Below are positions 7,053-15,360 of a DNA stretch of 21,679 nucleotides, piece by piece. Under the pieces are notes generated by a model, which was not told the origin of the DNA, did no database searches, and saw nothing but the letters and a program-made list of their open reading frames with translations. This stretch comes from JBDRLU01 sp043812795 (GTDB lineage: Bacteria > Chloroflexota > Dehalococcoidia > Dehalococcoidales > UBA2162): NCBI GenBank assembly GCA_043812795.1, contig JBDRLU010000014.1, positions 1 through 21,679 on the forward strand. Direction: 5' to 3'. Position numbers and translations under genes: made by a program. Within the stretch, counting starts at the first letter, position 1. Every line of letters begins with the position of its first letter.

Positions 7053-8471
7053 TTGAAAGTGGATTTTACCAAACTCGACCGGGCCTGGGACCCACGCTGT
7101 GTCGTGGTAGTCGGAGATACTATTAGAGAGCGGCCGTTTAACTGGCTGCATTGCTTCGACAACTTCAAAGGGAAGCTTTATTCGGTGCAGATTGACCCGA
7201 AGGCAATTGAAGCTATCACAGCTTTGGGTATTACCAACTATACCAGCCTGCTGGATATCCCTGAACCAGAAATTGACCTGGTCGTTGTGGCCGTGCCACG
7301 AGCCGCGGCACTCAAAGTGCTGGAAGACTGCATTCGGCGGAACGTGGGTGTCGTTCATTTCTTTACTTCCGGTTTCAGCGAAACCGATACCGAGGAAGGC
7401 CGCGAATTGGAGCGCAAGTTAGCCAGCCGGGCCATGGAAGCGAGCTTACATATTATCGGCCCGAACTGCATGGGTATCTTTAGCCCCAAAGTCGGCGTGA
7501 AGCAAAACCAAACACAATATGATGGCATCAGCGGGCCGGTCGGTTTAATCTCGCAGAGCGGTACTCATGCCATCGGCTTCAGCCGTGAAGCCCATTTGCA
7601 GGGGATTGATATCAGTAAGTCAGTCAGTTTCGGCAATGGGACGGTACTTGATTCGCCCGACTATCTCGAATACCTGGCCAATGACCCGGAGACAAAAGTC
7701 ATCGGTATGTACCTGGAAGGAGTAAAAGACGGGCGGCGGTTTTTCGAAGCACTCAAGAGAGCTTGTACCAGAAAGCCAGTCGTTATCTGGAAAGGCGGGC
7801 GGACGGAAGAAGGAGGGCGGGCCATCGCTTCCCATACCGGGTCACTGGCGGTATCCCATGCAGTATGGGACGCAGCTCTGCGACAATGCGGCGCTATCGG
7901 TGTAGCGAACCTGGACGAACTTATCGACACGCTAAAGGCACTTCTCTATCTGGAGCCGGTTTACAGTGACCGAGTGGCTATTGCCGGTGGTTCAGGAGGC
8001 CAGACCGTGGCTATTGCTGATGTCTTCGCTGAAGCTGGTTTGAAAGTACCCCCATTGTCTCAGTCGTCCTATGACGAATTTGCCACTTTTTTCAGTCTTA
8101 TTGGAGGCTCTTACCGTAATCCGATAGACACTGGGAACCCGAACCGTCTTCAGATGAAGCGTATTATGGACATACTGGAGCGGGACGGGAATACGGATAA
8201 CCTGGTGCTGCTGGGTACGATGCAGTGGTACACACCCGAGCAATTGAAGAATACCCTTGACCTTCTGTCTGAAATGAGAAAGCGGACCAAAAAGCCCTTG
8301 ATGTCGATTAATTTTTATTCCACGGCGGAGGAAATGGAGAAGGCTCGGGAAGTGGCTCTTAAATTTCAGGAAATCGGGGTTCCGGTCTTTCCGAAGATGG
8401 AGCGCGGGGCCCAAGCATTGCGTAATGCTCTCAAATACTACGATTTCAAACGTAGCCTTATCGTTGATTGA
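7053..8471 (+). CDS. Acyl-CoA synthetase (NDP-forming), alpha chain, copy 1
   Basis: Alpha-type subunit of an ADP/GDP-forming acyl-CoA ligase (acid + CoA + NTP to acyl-CoA + NDP + Pi). Order: CoA_binding Rossmann domain (~residues 8-105, VVVVGDTIRERPFNW...VPRAA), then succinyl-CoA-ligase-like domains with IGPNCMGIF, LISQSGTHA and KSVSFGN. GGRAIASHTGSLA places the phospho-His at residue 261, matching the known alpha-chain catalytic His. Length 472 is right for a separate alpha chain. No ATP-grasp beta subunit lies in this window, so nucleotide use needs a partner elsewhere. The TTG start at 7053 is set by GGGAGAGGGG upstream and by alignment with copy 2 (MKVDFTKL versus MQVDFTKM). The in-frame extension back to 6828 overlaps the divergent gene and is rejected. 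Confidence 0.88.
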   Translation: MKVDFTKLDRAWDPRCVVVVGDTIRERPFNWLHCFDNFKGKLYSVQIDPKAIEAITALGITNYTSLLDIPEPEIDLVVVAVPRAAALKVLEDCIRRNVGVVHFFTSGFSETDTEEGRELERKLASRAMEASLHIIGPNCMGIFSPKVGVKQNQTQYDGISGPVGLISQSGTHAIGFSREAHLQGIDISKSVSFGNGTVLDSPDYLEYLANDPETKVIGMYLEGVKDGRRFFEALKRACTRKPVVIWKGGRTEEGGRAIASHTGSLAVSHAVWDAALRQCGAIGVANLDELIDTLKALLYLEPVYSDRVAIAGGSGGQTVAIADVFAEAGLKVPPLSQSSYDEFATFFSLIGGSYRNPIDTGNPNRLQMKRIMDILERDGNTDNLVLLGTMQWYTPEQLKNTLDLLSEMRKRTKKPLMSINFYSTAEEMEKAREVALKFQEIGVPVFPKMERGAQALRNALKYYDFKRSLIVD

Positions 8472-8568
8472 GAGTGGCTAGCCCGTTAAGTGCACAAGTT
8501 GCGATACCTTTACATAATGATAAACACTATGGGTTCACAGTACCGGCAAATGAGGAGGAGGTAAAGAA

Positions 8569-9981
8569 TTGCAGGTAGATTTCACTAAAATGGAGAAGGC
8601 TTTCAATCCGAAGACTATTGCTGTCGTCGGCGATAGTAAGCGCACTGATTTTGAATGGCTTCGCGCTTTACAGACTTATAAAGGGAAAGTGTTTTCGGTC
8701 CAGGTCAACCCGGAGACAATTAAGGAAATCGAGGCCATGGGAGTGCCGAACTATACCAGCCTTGTGGATATTCCGGGGCCAATCGACCTGGTGATTGTTT
8801 CAGTACCCCGGGCAGTAGCCATGCAGGTACTCGAGGACTGTATCCGAAAGCAAGTGGGCGTCGTTCACTTTTACACTTCGGGCTTTTCTGAGACGGGCAG
8901 TGAAGACGGAAGACAATTCGAACGTGTGTTTGTTGAGAAAGCCAAAGCGGCCAACCTGCATGTCGTTGGCCCGAATTGCCGGGGAATTTTCGTCCCGGGG
9001 ATGGGTATTAAGCAGCACCCCATTCAATATAGTGAGCTTTCTGGAGCGTTAGGTTTTATTTCACAGAGCGGCAACCACGCCATTCTCTTTAGCCAGGAAG
9101 CCTATCTTCAGGGTTTAATCATTAATAAATCAGTCAGCTTTGGTAATGGGATTGTACTTGATTCGGCGGATTATCTTGAATTCTTTGGTAACGACCCGGC
9201 GATTAAGGCGATAGGCATGTACCTGGAAGGAATAAAAGATGGGCGGCGCTTTTTAAAGGTGCTCAAAGAAGTCTCGACCAAGAAGCCGGTTGTTGTCTGG
9301 AAAGGTGGGCGGACTGCTGAAGGTGGGCGGGCTATTGCCTCGCATACCGGGTCGCTGGCGGTATCCCAGACGATATGGGATGCGGCCATGCAGCAATGCG
9401 GTGTAGTCGGCGTGACCAGTATGGAAGAGCTTATCGATACACTGAAGGCCCTTCTTTACCTTCCCCCGGTTTCGGGTGACCGTGTGGCTATCGCCGGCGG
9501 GTCAGGAGGACAATCAGTGGCCATCACCGATGTGTTTGCGGAAGCTGGTCTGAAAGTGCCAACGCTTACTGAAGAATCTTATGCGGAGTTAGCCAGCTTT
9601 TTCCGGGTCGTCGGTGCCAGCTACCGTAATCCGATTGATACCGGGCAAGCCAACCGGGACGAGATGGGGCGAATTATCGGTATTGTTGAACGTGATGCCA
9701 ATATCGATAACATGGTTTTTATTATCACGATGCATATCCGTACCCCACAGCAACTTCAGGGTAATATCGATTTACTTGTTGGCTTAAGAAGAAATTCAAA
9801 TAAGCCTATGGCCAGTGTTATCTTTTACTCTAACGGTACTCAGATGGATAATGCCCGGGAGGTAATGCGTCAGCTTCAAGAAGCTGGTATCGCTGCCTTT
9901 CCGGCGATGGAGCGCGGGGCCCGCGCTCTCTATAATGCTTTACGGTACTACCGCTTTAAGCAGGACCGTGACGGCAACTAG
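8569..9981 (+). CDS. Acyl-CoA synthetase (NDP-forming), alpha chain, copy 2
   Basis: Tandem paralogue of the 7053-8471 gene, collinear over the whole length. It has the same domain order: CoA_binding (IAVVGDSKRTDFEW...), VGPNCRGIF, FISQSGNHA, KSVSFGN, and GGRAIASHTGSLA with the phospho-His at residue 259. It is 470 residues long. Differences gather near the active site: SGTHAIGF in copy 1 is SGNHAILF here, and NCMGI is NCRGI, which may mean different acyl substrates. It also lacks a visible beta subunit. The start is TTG at 8569, preceded by an unusually rich SD (GGAGGAGGT, 8553-8561). The 97-nt gap from copy 1 has no terminator or clear promoter, so cotranscription is likely. Confidence 0.88.
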   Translation: MQVDFTKMEKAFNPKTIAVVGDSKRTDFEWLRALQTYKGKVFSVQVNPETIKEIEAMGVPNYTSLVDIPGPIDLVIVSVPRAVAMQVLEDCIRKQVGVVHFYTSGFSETGSEDGRQFERVFVEKAKAANLHVVGPNCRGIFVPGMGIKQHPIQYSELSGALGFISQSGNHAILFSQEAYLQGLIINKSVSFGNGIVLDSADYLEFFGNDPAIKAIGMYLEGIKDGRRFLKVLKEVSTKKPVVVWKGGRTAEGGRAIASHTGSLAVSQTIWDAAMQQCGVVGVTSMEELIDTLKALLYLPPVSGDRVAIAGGSGGQSVAITDVFAEAGLKVPTLTEESYAELASFFRVVGASYRNPIDTGQANRDEMGRIIGIVERDANIDNMVFIITMHIRTPQQLQGNIDLLVGLRRNSNKPMASVIFYSNGTQMDNAREVMRQLQEAGIAAFPAMERGARALYNALRYYRFKQDRDGN

Positions 9982-10008
9982 CCGCAGCCATTATTACCCT
10001 TCGGAGAG

Positions 10009-10377
10009 CTAAATTTCGACAAGAATCGTGTCGCCTTCGACCTTTACCGTATAGATGGTGAGGGGATGTGGGGGCTTGAGTAAGCTGCTCAAGGATGCCT
10101 TGATACCGGTCCAGTTGGTCCAGCGGACAACATGACCGTCGGTCAAGTCGAATCGTGAGGCATGGAGCGGGCAAGCCACTATCGTGCCCTCTAGTTGGCC
10201 CCGGGCTAATCTGCCACCCAGATGCGGGCAAGTATTGTTTGCCGCATAGTACTTGTTGCCCACCCGCGCCAGCAGGATTTCCTGCTTGTCAATGGCGAAT
10301 TCCTTCATAGTGCCGTCCGGTAAATCCCCGACTTTAGCCAGCGGGATAAAAGCTTTGGCTGTCTTTGCACTGCCCAT
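10009..10377 (-). CDS. Rieske-type [2Fe-2S] ferredoxin
   Basis: Small soluble Rieske protein of the BphF/NirD-like type, an electron carrier. Cluster ligands are plain: C50-P-H52 in NNTCPHLGG and C69-P-L-H72 in VACPLHASRFDL. The 122-residue length fits a stand-alone ferredoxin, with no oxygenase catalytic domain. The N-terminus (FIPLAKVGDLPDGTMKEF) is typical and has no signal peptide. ATG at 10377 is preceded by GGGAGGAGAGG. It is convergent with acyl-CoA synthetase copy 2 (27-nt gap, no terminator seen) and divergent from the hydrolase. It could serve the flavoproteins nearby, but no oxygenase or dedicated reductase is present, so the partner is unknown. Confidence 0.9.
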   Translation of the reverse strand: MGSAKTAKAFIPLAKVGDLPDGTMKEFAIDKQEILLARVGNKYYAANNTCPHLGGRLARGQLEGTIVACPLHASRFDLTDGHVVRWTNWTGIKASLSSLLKPPHPLTIYTVKVEGDTILVEI

Positions 10378-10489
10378 TCCTCTCCTCCCACAACTGTTAC
10401 TCTCTCAGTTTATCACATCACATAGGAAGTAGTAGTCATAAAACCACAAAAGAAAAACATCATAAATGTGGGACATTACTAGAAACTGC

Positions 10490-10505
10490 CTGAAATGAGT
10501 TTCAG
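10490..10505. promoter_or_regulatory. Inverted repeat before the hydrolase gene
   Basis: CTGAAA-TGAG-TTTCAG is a perfect 6-bp stem with a 4-nt loop. A competing GAAACT/AGTTTC pairing (10482-10487 with 10498-10503) overlaps it. It lies 9 nt before the putative GTG start at 10515, in the divergent gap with the Rieske gene. It may be an operator or leader hairpin; function unknown. Confidence 0.35.
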
Positions 10506-10514
10506 CTCTTCAGG

Positions 10515-11585
10515 GTGAGGTCGTCCTTCAAGGCAACACCAATCATAAACGAACCGGACCCGATAATCGGTGAGATTGCACTGGAAAAGAGCTTCGTTAT
10601 AGAATGGACTTTGATGCACCAGACTACCCAGCCGCAAAACGTAAACCCTTATCATTATCAGGATAATAAGCCTCAGGTCAATCTACATCTGAAGAAAACA
10701 ACCGGCAAATGGCAACAGTATCGCGTTGATTTTCCTTCGGCTTTCCCCGCCCGTTACATTACGAGCGACACGGTGCGAGGCGAATATTACCAGCCCTCCT
10801 GTTGCGAACCGGCTCCGTTGACGATTTTAACTCACGGAATGGGTGACCCCAGTGCCATTCCCTGTCACCTGTTGGCACGGTCCCTGGTCAGGCAGGGTAT
10901 TGCTTGCTTCGTTCTGTACCTGCCTCTTCACTCCAGTAGAATTCCCGAAGACATCAAGAGACGGTTGCCCGACCTGACGGCTGACGAGTGGTTTGAGGCT
11001 TACCAGATTTCCGTGATTAACCTCCGTCAGGTACTCGACTGGGCCGGGCGTCAGCCCGAATTGAATAAAGATCAGATAGCTACTTTCGGCATAAGCCTGG
11101 GCGGTTTTGTATCAGGTATCGCCATGGGCCTCGAAAAGCGTATTAAGGCCGGAGTATTCACCGTTACGGGTGGGAACTCAGAAAAAATGATGTGGCTGAG
11201 TAAAACGCGGGCTTACCGCAACGGATATCAGCGTACTGAGGCTGAATACCGTGAGATTCAGAGCCGCTACCTTTATTATCTTACCGAAGTAGAAAAAGAT
11301 GGCTTCGAGAATGTCATACCGCCACGGCAAAGTTTTCTCACGGACCCGATGACCTTTGCCGGGTATCTGCGGGGGCGACCGGTATTGATGCTTAACGCAC
11401 GATGGGACAAATACATTCCGGGCGAAGCTGTATTCGATTTCTGGCATGCCTGCGGGCAACCGCAAATTAAATGGTTCCCGACCGGCCATGCCAGCATCTG
11501 GCTGTATTATCCACTGATACGTCATACCATTACCGTTTTTTTGAAGTCAAACCTGACTACGTCGTCGAGTTGCGGTCTTAAATAG
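10515..11585 (+). CDS. Alpha/beta-hydrolase family protein
   Basis: Predicted serine hydrolase with a complete triad, numbered from GTG 10515: nucleophile S194 in TFGISLGGF (G-x-S-x-G), acid D298 in NARWDKYIP and H325 in PTGHASIW. The oxyanion stretch is LTHGMGD. No lipoprotein or Sec signal is obvious, so it probably acts in the cytoplasm. The substrate is unknown; an ester or CoA-thioester of the compound handled by neighbouring genes is a guess. The start is uncertain. GTG 10515 has no proper SD and sits within a sequence (CTTCAGGGTGA) shared with the 5371-5396 intergenic repeat. TTG 10611 and ATG 10614 are in frame, with only weak SDs, and would remove about 33 residues ahead of the conserved fold. 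Confidence 0.75.
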   Translation: MRSSFKATPIINEPDPIIGEIALEKSFVIEWTLMHQTTQPQNVNPYHYQDNKPQVNLHLKKTTGKWQQYRVDFPSAFPARYITSDTVRGEYYQPSCCEPAPLTILTHGMGDPSAIPCHLLARSLVRQGIACFVLYLPLHSSRIPEDIKRRLPDLTADEWFEAYQISVINLRQVLDWAGRQPELNKDQIATFGISLGGFVSGIAMGLEKRIKAGVFTVTGGNSEKMMWLSKTRAYRNGYQRTEAEYREIQSRYLYYLTEVEKDGFENVIPPRQSFLTDPMTFAGYLRGRPVLMLNARWDKYIPGEAVFDFWHACGQPQIKWFPTGHASIWLYYPLIRHTITVFLKSNLTTSSSCGLK

Positions 11586-11634
11586 CCGCCAGGTGACATT
11601 AAGCGCCTTGAAATGGACTTCTTGGGCTAGCCGA

Positions 11635-11663
11635 TTGCGCCAGAGCCTCAAATTCGCTAAGAT
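11635..11663 (+). promoter_or_regulatory. Candidate promoter for the DegV gene
   Basis: TTGCGC (11635-11640), a 17-bp spacer and TAAGAT (11658-11663). The expected start near 11670 is only about 5 nt before the ATG at 11675, and no SD precedes that ATG, so the message may be nearly leaderless. Confidence 0.4.
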
Positions 11664-11674
11664 TATCATTAGCC

Positions 11675-12514
11675 ATGGTGAAAATTGTTACCGATAGTAC
11701 TTCGGATATACCTGCCGAAGTGGCGCAAAAGTTGGGCATTACGGTGGTGCCGCTCAATGTCCACTTTGGCGCCGAGAGCTACAAGGACGGCGTTGACCTG
11801 AGCCGTGATAAATTTTATCACCGGCTTCAAGGCAGCCGGATATTACCGAGAACTTCAGCGCCCGCTCCGGGTATTTTCGCCGATACATTCGACCGGTTAG
11901 CCGAAAAAGGTAACGAAATTGTCGGTATCTTTATATCGCATAAGTTTAGTGCTACCTTCGAAGCGGCTTTGCAAGGGGCCAAACAGATGAGGAATAAATG
12001 TAAAGTGGAAATCGTCGATTCCACCCTGGCCGCCATGGGCGAAGGCCTGCTGGTTATGGAAGTAGCCCGTGACGCCCTAGCCGGGACCAGCCTGGATAAA
12101 CTCAAGCATACCATCCAGCAGACCATACCCAAATTATACCTGCGCGCCACGCTGGGCACCCTCAAGTACCTGGCTTTAGGGGGGCGTATCGGCAGGGCAC
12201 AAGCCCTATTGGGTTCCGTTCTCAAAATCAATCCAATCCTCGGCATCAAGGACGGCGAGGCTTTTCCTGTAGCTAAACTACGTACCCGGTTTAAAGCCAT
12301 CGAGTGGTTGTATCGCTTTGCTACTGAATTTACCAGTGTGAAGGCATTAGCTATCGAGCACGGCACTAATGTGACTGAGGCGAAAGCTCTGGCCGTCCGT
12401 CTCACTGCTAAATTTCCTCAAGTGCCTATCCATATCACCACCGTCAACCCAGTAATCGGCACCCATACTGGTCCTGATGTGCTCATCGTAAGCGTACTCT
12501 CCGACCAGGACTGA
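11675..12514 (+). CDS. DegV family fatty-acid-binding protein
   Basis: DegV proteins bind a long-chain fatty acid between two domains; FakB, the best-studied member, presents it to the fatty-acid kinase FakA. Visible signatures: VTDSTSDIP (residues ~5-13), PRTSAPAPGIF, ISHKFSATFEAA (the usual SSxLSGT segment, slightly divergent), LKYLALGGRIGR, KINPILGIKDG and IGTHTGPDVL. The length of 279 residues is standard. No FakA-like kinase gene is present, so the use of the bound lipid is unclear. The start at 11675 lacks an SD. The stop is 13 nt before the radical SAM gene, so the two probably form an operon. Confidence 0.9.
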   Translation: MVKIVTDSTSDIPAEVAQKLGITVVPLNVHFGAESYKDGVDLSRDKFYHRLQGSRILPRTSAPAPGIFADTFDRLAEKGNEIVGIFISHKFSATFEAALQGAKQMRNKCKVEIVDSTLAAMGEGLLVMEVARDALAGTSLDKLKHTIQQTIPKLYLRATLGTLKYLALGGRIGRAQALLGSVLKINPILGIKDGEAFPVAKLRTRFKAIEWLYRFATEFTSVKALAIEHGTNVTEAKALAVRLTAKFPQVPIHITTVNPVIGTHTGPDVLIVSVLSDQD

Positions 12515-12527
12515 CAGGTAGCGCTTC

Positions 12528-13946
12528 GTGAAAGAAACTGTTCTTCTCATCAATGCTAATGTGCTTCAACCCCCGGTCAGCCCCGTCGGCCTGGAATATG
12601 TCGGCGAGGCGCTGGCTGCATCTGGAATAGCCGTGGAGGTTCTCGACCTCGCTTTCATACCTGATTGGAAGGCAGCCTTAGCCCATAAATTGAGGACAAA
12701 AGAGTTCCGGGCGATTGGCCTTACCGTCCGTAATACCGACGATTGCTCGTTCGCTACCCGAAAGTCGTTCCTTCCCTGGGTTAGCGAAGTTGTCAGCGAA
12801 GTCAGACGGCTGACGCATACTTTTGTGATCCTCGGTGGTGTTGGCTTTTCCATAATGCCCGAAGCGGTGCTCAGGTTGACACACGCTGATGCTGGTGTTG
12901 CCGGCGACGGTGAAGAAACAGCCACCGCCCTTATCCGGTGTTTGCAGAAAAAAGAGGATTTCTCCCATTTGCCCAACCTTGTCTATTGGCATAAGAAAAA
13001 TGTTGTAAGCAATGCGCGAGCGTATGTCGATTTAAATCGGTGGCCTTTGCCACGGCGCCGTTTCTTCGACAACAAGAAATATGAAGAATTAGGTGCGATG
13101 GTCGGCATCGAGACGAAGCGGGGTTGTGCCCGGCGATGTATTTTCTGTGCTGACCCTGTAGCCAAAGGAAGAACGGTGCGACTACGGCCGCCTCGAATTG
13201 TGGTCGAAGAATTTCAGGACCTGCTTGACCAGGGAGTAAACTGGTTTCATCTGGATGACAGTGAGTTTAATCAGCCGATGAGCCACGCCAGAGCGGTCTG
13301 CCAGGCTATAATTGACTCAGGAATGGGCGGAAAAATGCGCTGGTACACCTACTGCTCGCCCGCTCCCTTCGACCGGGAATTAGCCCGACTGATGAAACAG
13401 GCAGGCTGTGCCGGTATCAATTTCGGTGTTGATTCGCTTTGTGACGAACAATTATCTCGTCTGGGACGCCGCTACACGGTAAGCGATATTCGCCAGTTGG
13501 TGCGCTGGCTGAACAAGACAGGCATAAACTATATCTTTGACCTACTTATCGGCGGGCCGGGTGAGACGGAAGAGACAATCAAACAGACGATTGGCCAAGT
13601 CAAACAGCTTGATGTCCCTCTCGTCGGGATAGCTACCGGTGTCAGGGTATATTCTGGTACGCCTCTCAGTCAGGCGATTACCGACGGCACGTTCTCCGGC
13701 AACCTGTACCCGGATGAAAGGAGTGCGTTCAATGAGCCTGTCTTTTATCTGTCGCCCCACCTCGATAATAACGTAAATGCTTTGATAAGCAGACTTGTTG
13801 GCGATGATCTACGGTTCCTTTTCCTCACCTCGCCGGCAGGCCGTAGTAGCTACAACTATGCCGGCGACGATGCCCTCAGCCGCATGATAAAAGCCGGCGC
13901 CCGTGGCGCCTACTGGGATATCCTCAGCCACCATCGAACACAATAG
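12528..13946 (+). CDS. B12-binding-domain radical SAM protein
   Basis: Class B-like cobalamin-dependent radical SAM enzyme. Residues ~1-140 form a B12-binding Rossmann-like domain (LLINANVLQPPVSPVGLEY, then VILGGVGFSIMPEAVL and GDGEETATALI). The radical SAM core starts at residue ~190, with the 4Fe-4S cysteines C200, C204 and C207 in RGCARRCIFC, followed by FHLDDSEFN and INFGVDSLCDEQLSRLGR. The family makes methylations and C-C rearrangements on lipids, antibiotics or cofactors; the substrate cannot be read here. GTG at 12528 has AGGTAG 6 nt upstream and closely follows the DegV gene, hinting at a lipid-related substrate. It is convergent with the MFS gene 15 nt away, with no terminator between. 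Confidence 0.87.
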   Translation: MKETVLLINANVLQPPVSPVGLEYVGEALAASGIAVEVLDLAFIPDWKAALAHKLRTKEFRAIGLTVRNTDDCSFATRKSFLPWVSEVVSEVRRLTHTFVILGGVGFSIMPEAVLRLTHADAGVAGDGEETATALIRCLQKKEDFSHLPNLVYWHKKNVVSNARAYVDLNRWPLPRRRFFDNKKYEELGAMVGIETKRGCARRCIFCADPVAKGRTVRLRPPRIVVEEFQDLLDQGVNWFHLDDSEFNQPMSHARAVCQAIIDSGMGGKMRWYTYCSPAPFDRELARLMKQAGCAGINFGVDSLCDEQLSRLGRRYTVSDIRQLVRWLNKTGINYIFDLLIGGPGETEETIKQTIGQVKQLDVPLVGIATGVRVYSGTPLSQAITDGTFSGNLYPDERSAFNEPVFYLSPHLDNNVNALISRLVGDDLRFLFLTSPAGRSSYNYAGDDALSRMIKAGARGAYWDILSHHRTQ

Positions 13947-13961
13947 AGTTACCTTTGTCGG

Positions 13962-15287
13962 CTAATGTCCGAGCGGCTGGCGTCTCATTAGTATCTGATT
14001 TACCTTTCCTGCCACCGGCCGTATCTGTCGTGGCGCGGCTCGCCAGATACAGATGATAGCCAGCGCCAGGGCGACCATCACGATATAGAATGCGGGCAAA
14101 TAAGTATTCATGGTATCGAAGATTTTACCGCCGAGCCAGGGGCCGATGGCGCCACCCAGACCGAAGCCAAGCACGATAAGTCCGTTAATCGAGCCAAAAT
14201 TCTTTCCCTGGAAAAGGTCGGCTATCGCGGCGGTTATTGTCGGTGAAGCAACACCCAGTCCCACGCCGAAGAGCAAACTGTAAGCTAACATCAGCCATGG
14301 TGTTCCGTTACCTTGATTCAACACCAGCATCAGGACGCCGATTACAGCCAGCACGAGGCCAGTCGTACTGACCACTTCCCGGCCAAAACGGTCGGATAAC
14401 CCCCCGAGGAGATTACCGGTACCATAAAGCACGCCATAAAGGCTGAAAACAAGTGCCCCGAAAGCGGGCGAATAACCTTTATCGACGGCAAAAGCTACCT
14501 GGTGGGCCAGAATCAGATTAGCGGCAAGACCCCACATAAAAAAATTGCAGGCAAAAAGAAACCAGAATCGGAATGTTTTAATTGCCTTTCGAATAGTCCA
14601 TTCTTCGCTGGTCCATTTACTGTCTAAGACTGCCGTTTCCTTATTCATCATGGAGTGGGCCAATGTGTCATTCGATGGTTCTCCGTCAGGGACAGTTGCC
14701 TTCTCCTTCGGGTCTAAGCGCTGAAAGACGGCGATGAGAGGAGCAATCGCTGCCGCCATGACGCCGAGGGCAATAAAGGAATGGCGCCAGCCAAGCTGGC
14801 TAATCATATACTCGATACCCATCGCCATAATGTAAGCGATACCGAAGCCGACGCCAAAAACACCGAAGGCGGTAGCCCGTCGACGGGCAAACCAGTGCGA
14901 AACAACGGCCGCATTAGGCACAAAGCCCGTAGCACAGATACCGAAAGAGGCCAGTATGCCGAAAAAAACGTAGAGGTGCCATATCTGTTGTGTCAGGCTG
15001 GACGCAGCCGTAGCTGCTGCCAGTAACAGAATGCCGGCCGTCATGAACTTGCGCGGGCCCCAGCGTTCTACGGCCATCCCGACCAGCGGTGCCGATAGCC
15101 CGTAAACCAGGATATTGATGGAGAAAATGAGGGCCGTATCCGCCCGGCTCCAGCCGAAATAATTCAGTATAGAGACGTAGAAGACCGAAAAAGAATAGCG
15201 GATACCATAAGAAACAGCCACCGTGATGACGCAAATCGCAACGACGACCCAGCCATAGAACAGCGGTGCCTTCTTCGGCTTATCCAT
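13962..15287 (-). CDS. MFS transporter
   Basis: Second MFS carrier, 441 residues with about 12 membrane segments, of the same OFA/MCT-like type as the 2420-3673 gene (FYGWVVVAICVITVAV, FGWSRADTAL, AVERWGPRKF as motif A, GGLSDRFGREV as the motif A repeat in the second half). The central loop near residues 200-240 is hydrophilic. It probably exchanges small organic acids; the substrate is unknown. Start ATG 15287 has AAAGGA 9 nt upstream, and that SD lies in one arm of an 11-bp inverted repeat (15290-15349), so its translation may be controlled. It follows a receiver-only response regulator on the same strand (73-nt gap), unusual company for a transporter, and may be a target of that signalling block. 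Confidence 0.87.
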   Translation of the reverse strand: MDKPKKAPLFYGWVVVAICVITVAVSYGIRYSFSVFYVSILNYFGWSRADTALIFSINILVYGLSAPLVGMAVERWGPRKFMTAGILLLAAATAASSLTQQIWHLYVFFGILASFGICATGFVPNAAVVSHWFARRRATAFGVFGVGFGIAYIMAMGIEYMISQLGWRHSFIALGVMAAAIAPLIAVFQRLDPKEKATVPDGEPSNDTLAHSMMNKETAVLDSKWTSEEWTIRKAIKTFRFWFLFACNFFMWGLAANLILAHQVAFAVDKGYSPAFGALVFSLYGVLYGTGNLLGGLSDRFGREVVSTTGLVLAVIGVLMLVLNQGNGTPWLMLAYSLLFGVGLGVASPTITAAIADLFQGKNFGSINGLIVLGFGLGGAIGPWLGGKIFDTMNTYLPAFYIVMVALALAIICIWRAAPRQIRPVAGKVNQILMRRQPLGH

Positions 15288-15289
15288 AC

Positions 15290-15349
15290 TTGCTCATCCT
15301 TTGCCTGACGCAGGGTGTTAATGATACCACCCTTTGCCAGGATGAGCAA
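15290..15349 (-). promoter_or_regulatory. Inverted repeat sequestering the SD of the MFS gene
   Basis: TTGCTCATCCT (15290-15300) and AGGATGAGCAA (15339-15349) are perfect 11-bp arms. A nested 6-bp stem, AGGGTG/CACCCT (15312-15317 with 15328-15333), sits in the 38-nt loop. In the minus-strand RNA the 3' arm contains the AGGA of the MFS Shine-Dalgarno. No U tract follows, so it is not a typical terminator. A translational switch or RNA element is possible. Confidence 0.5.
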
Positions 15350-15360
15350 ATTGCACTCAG

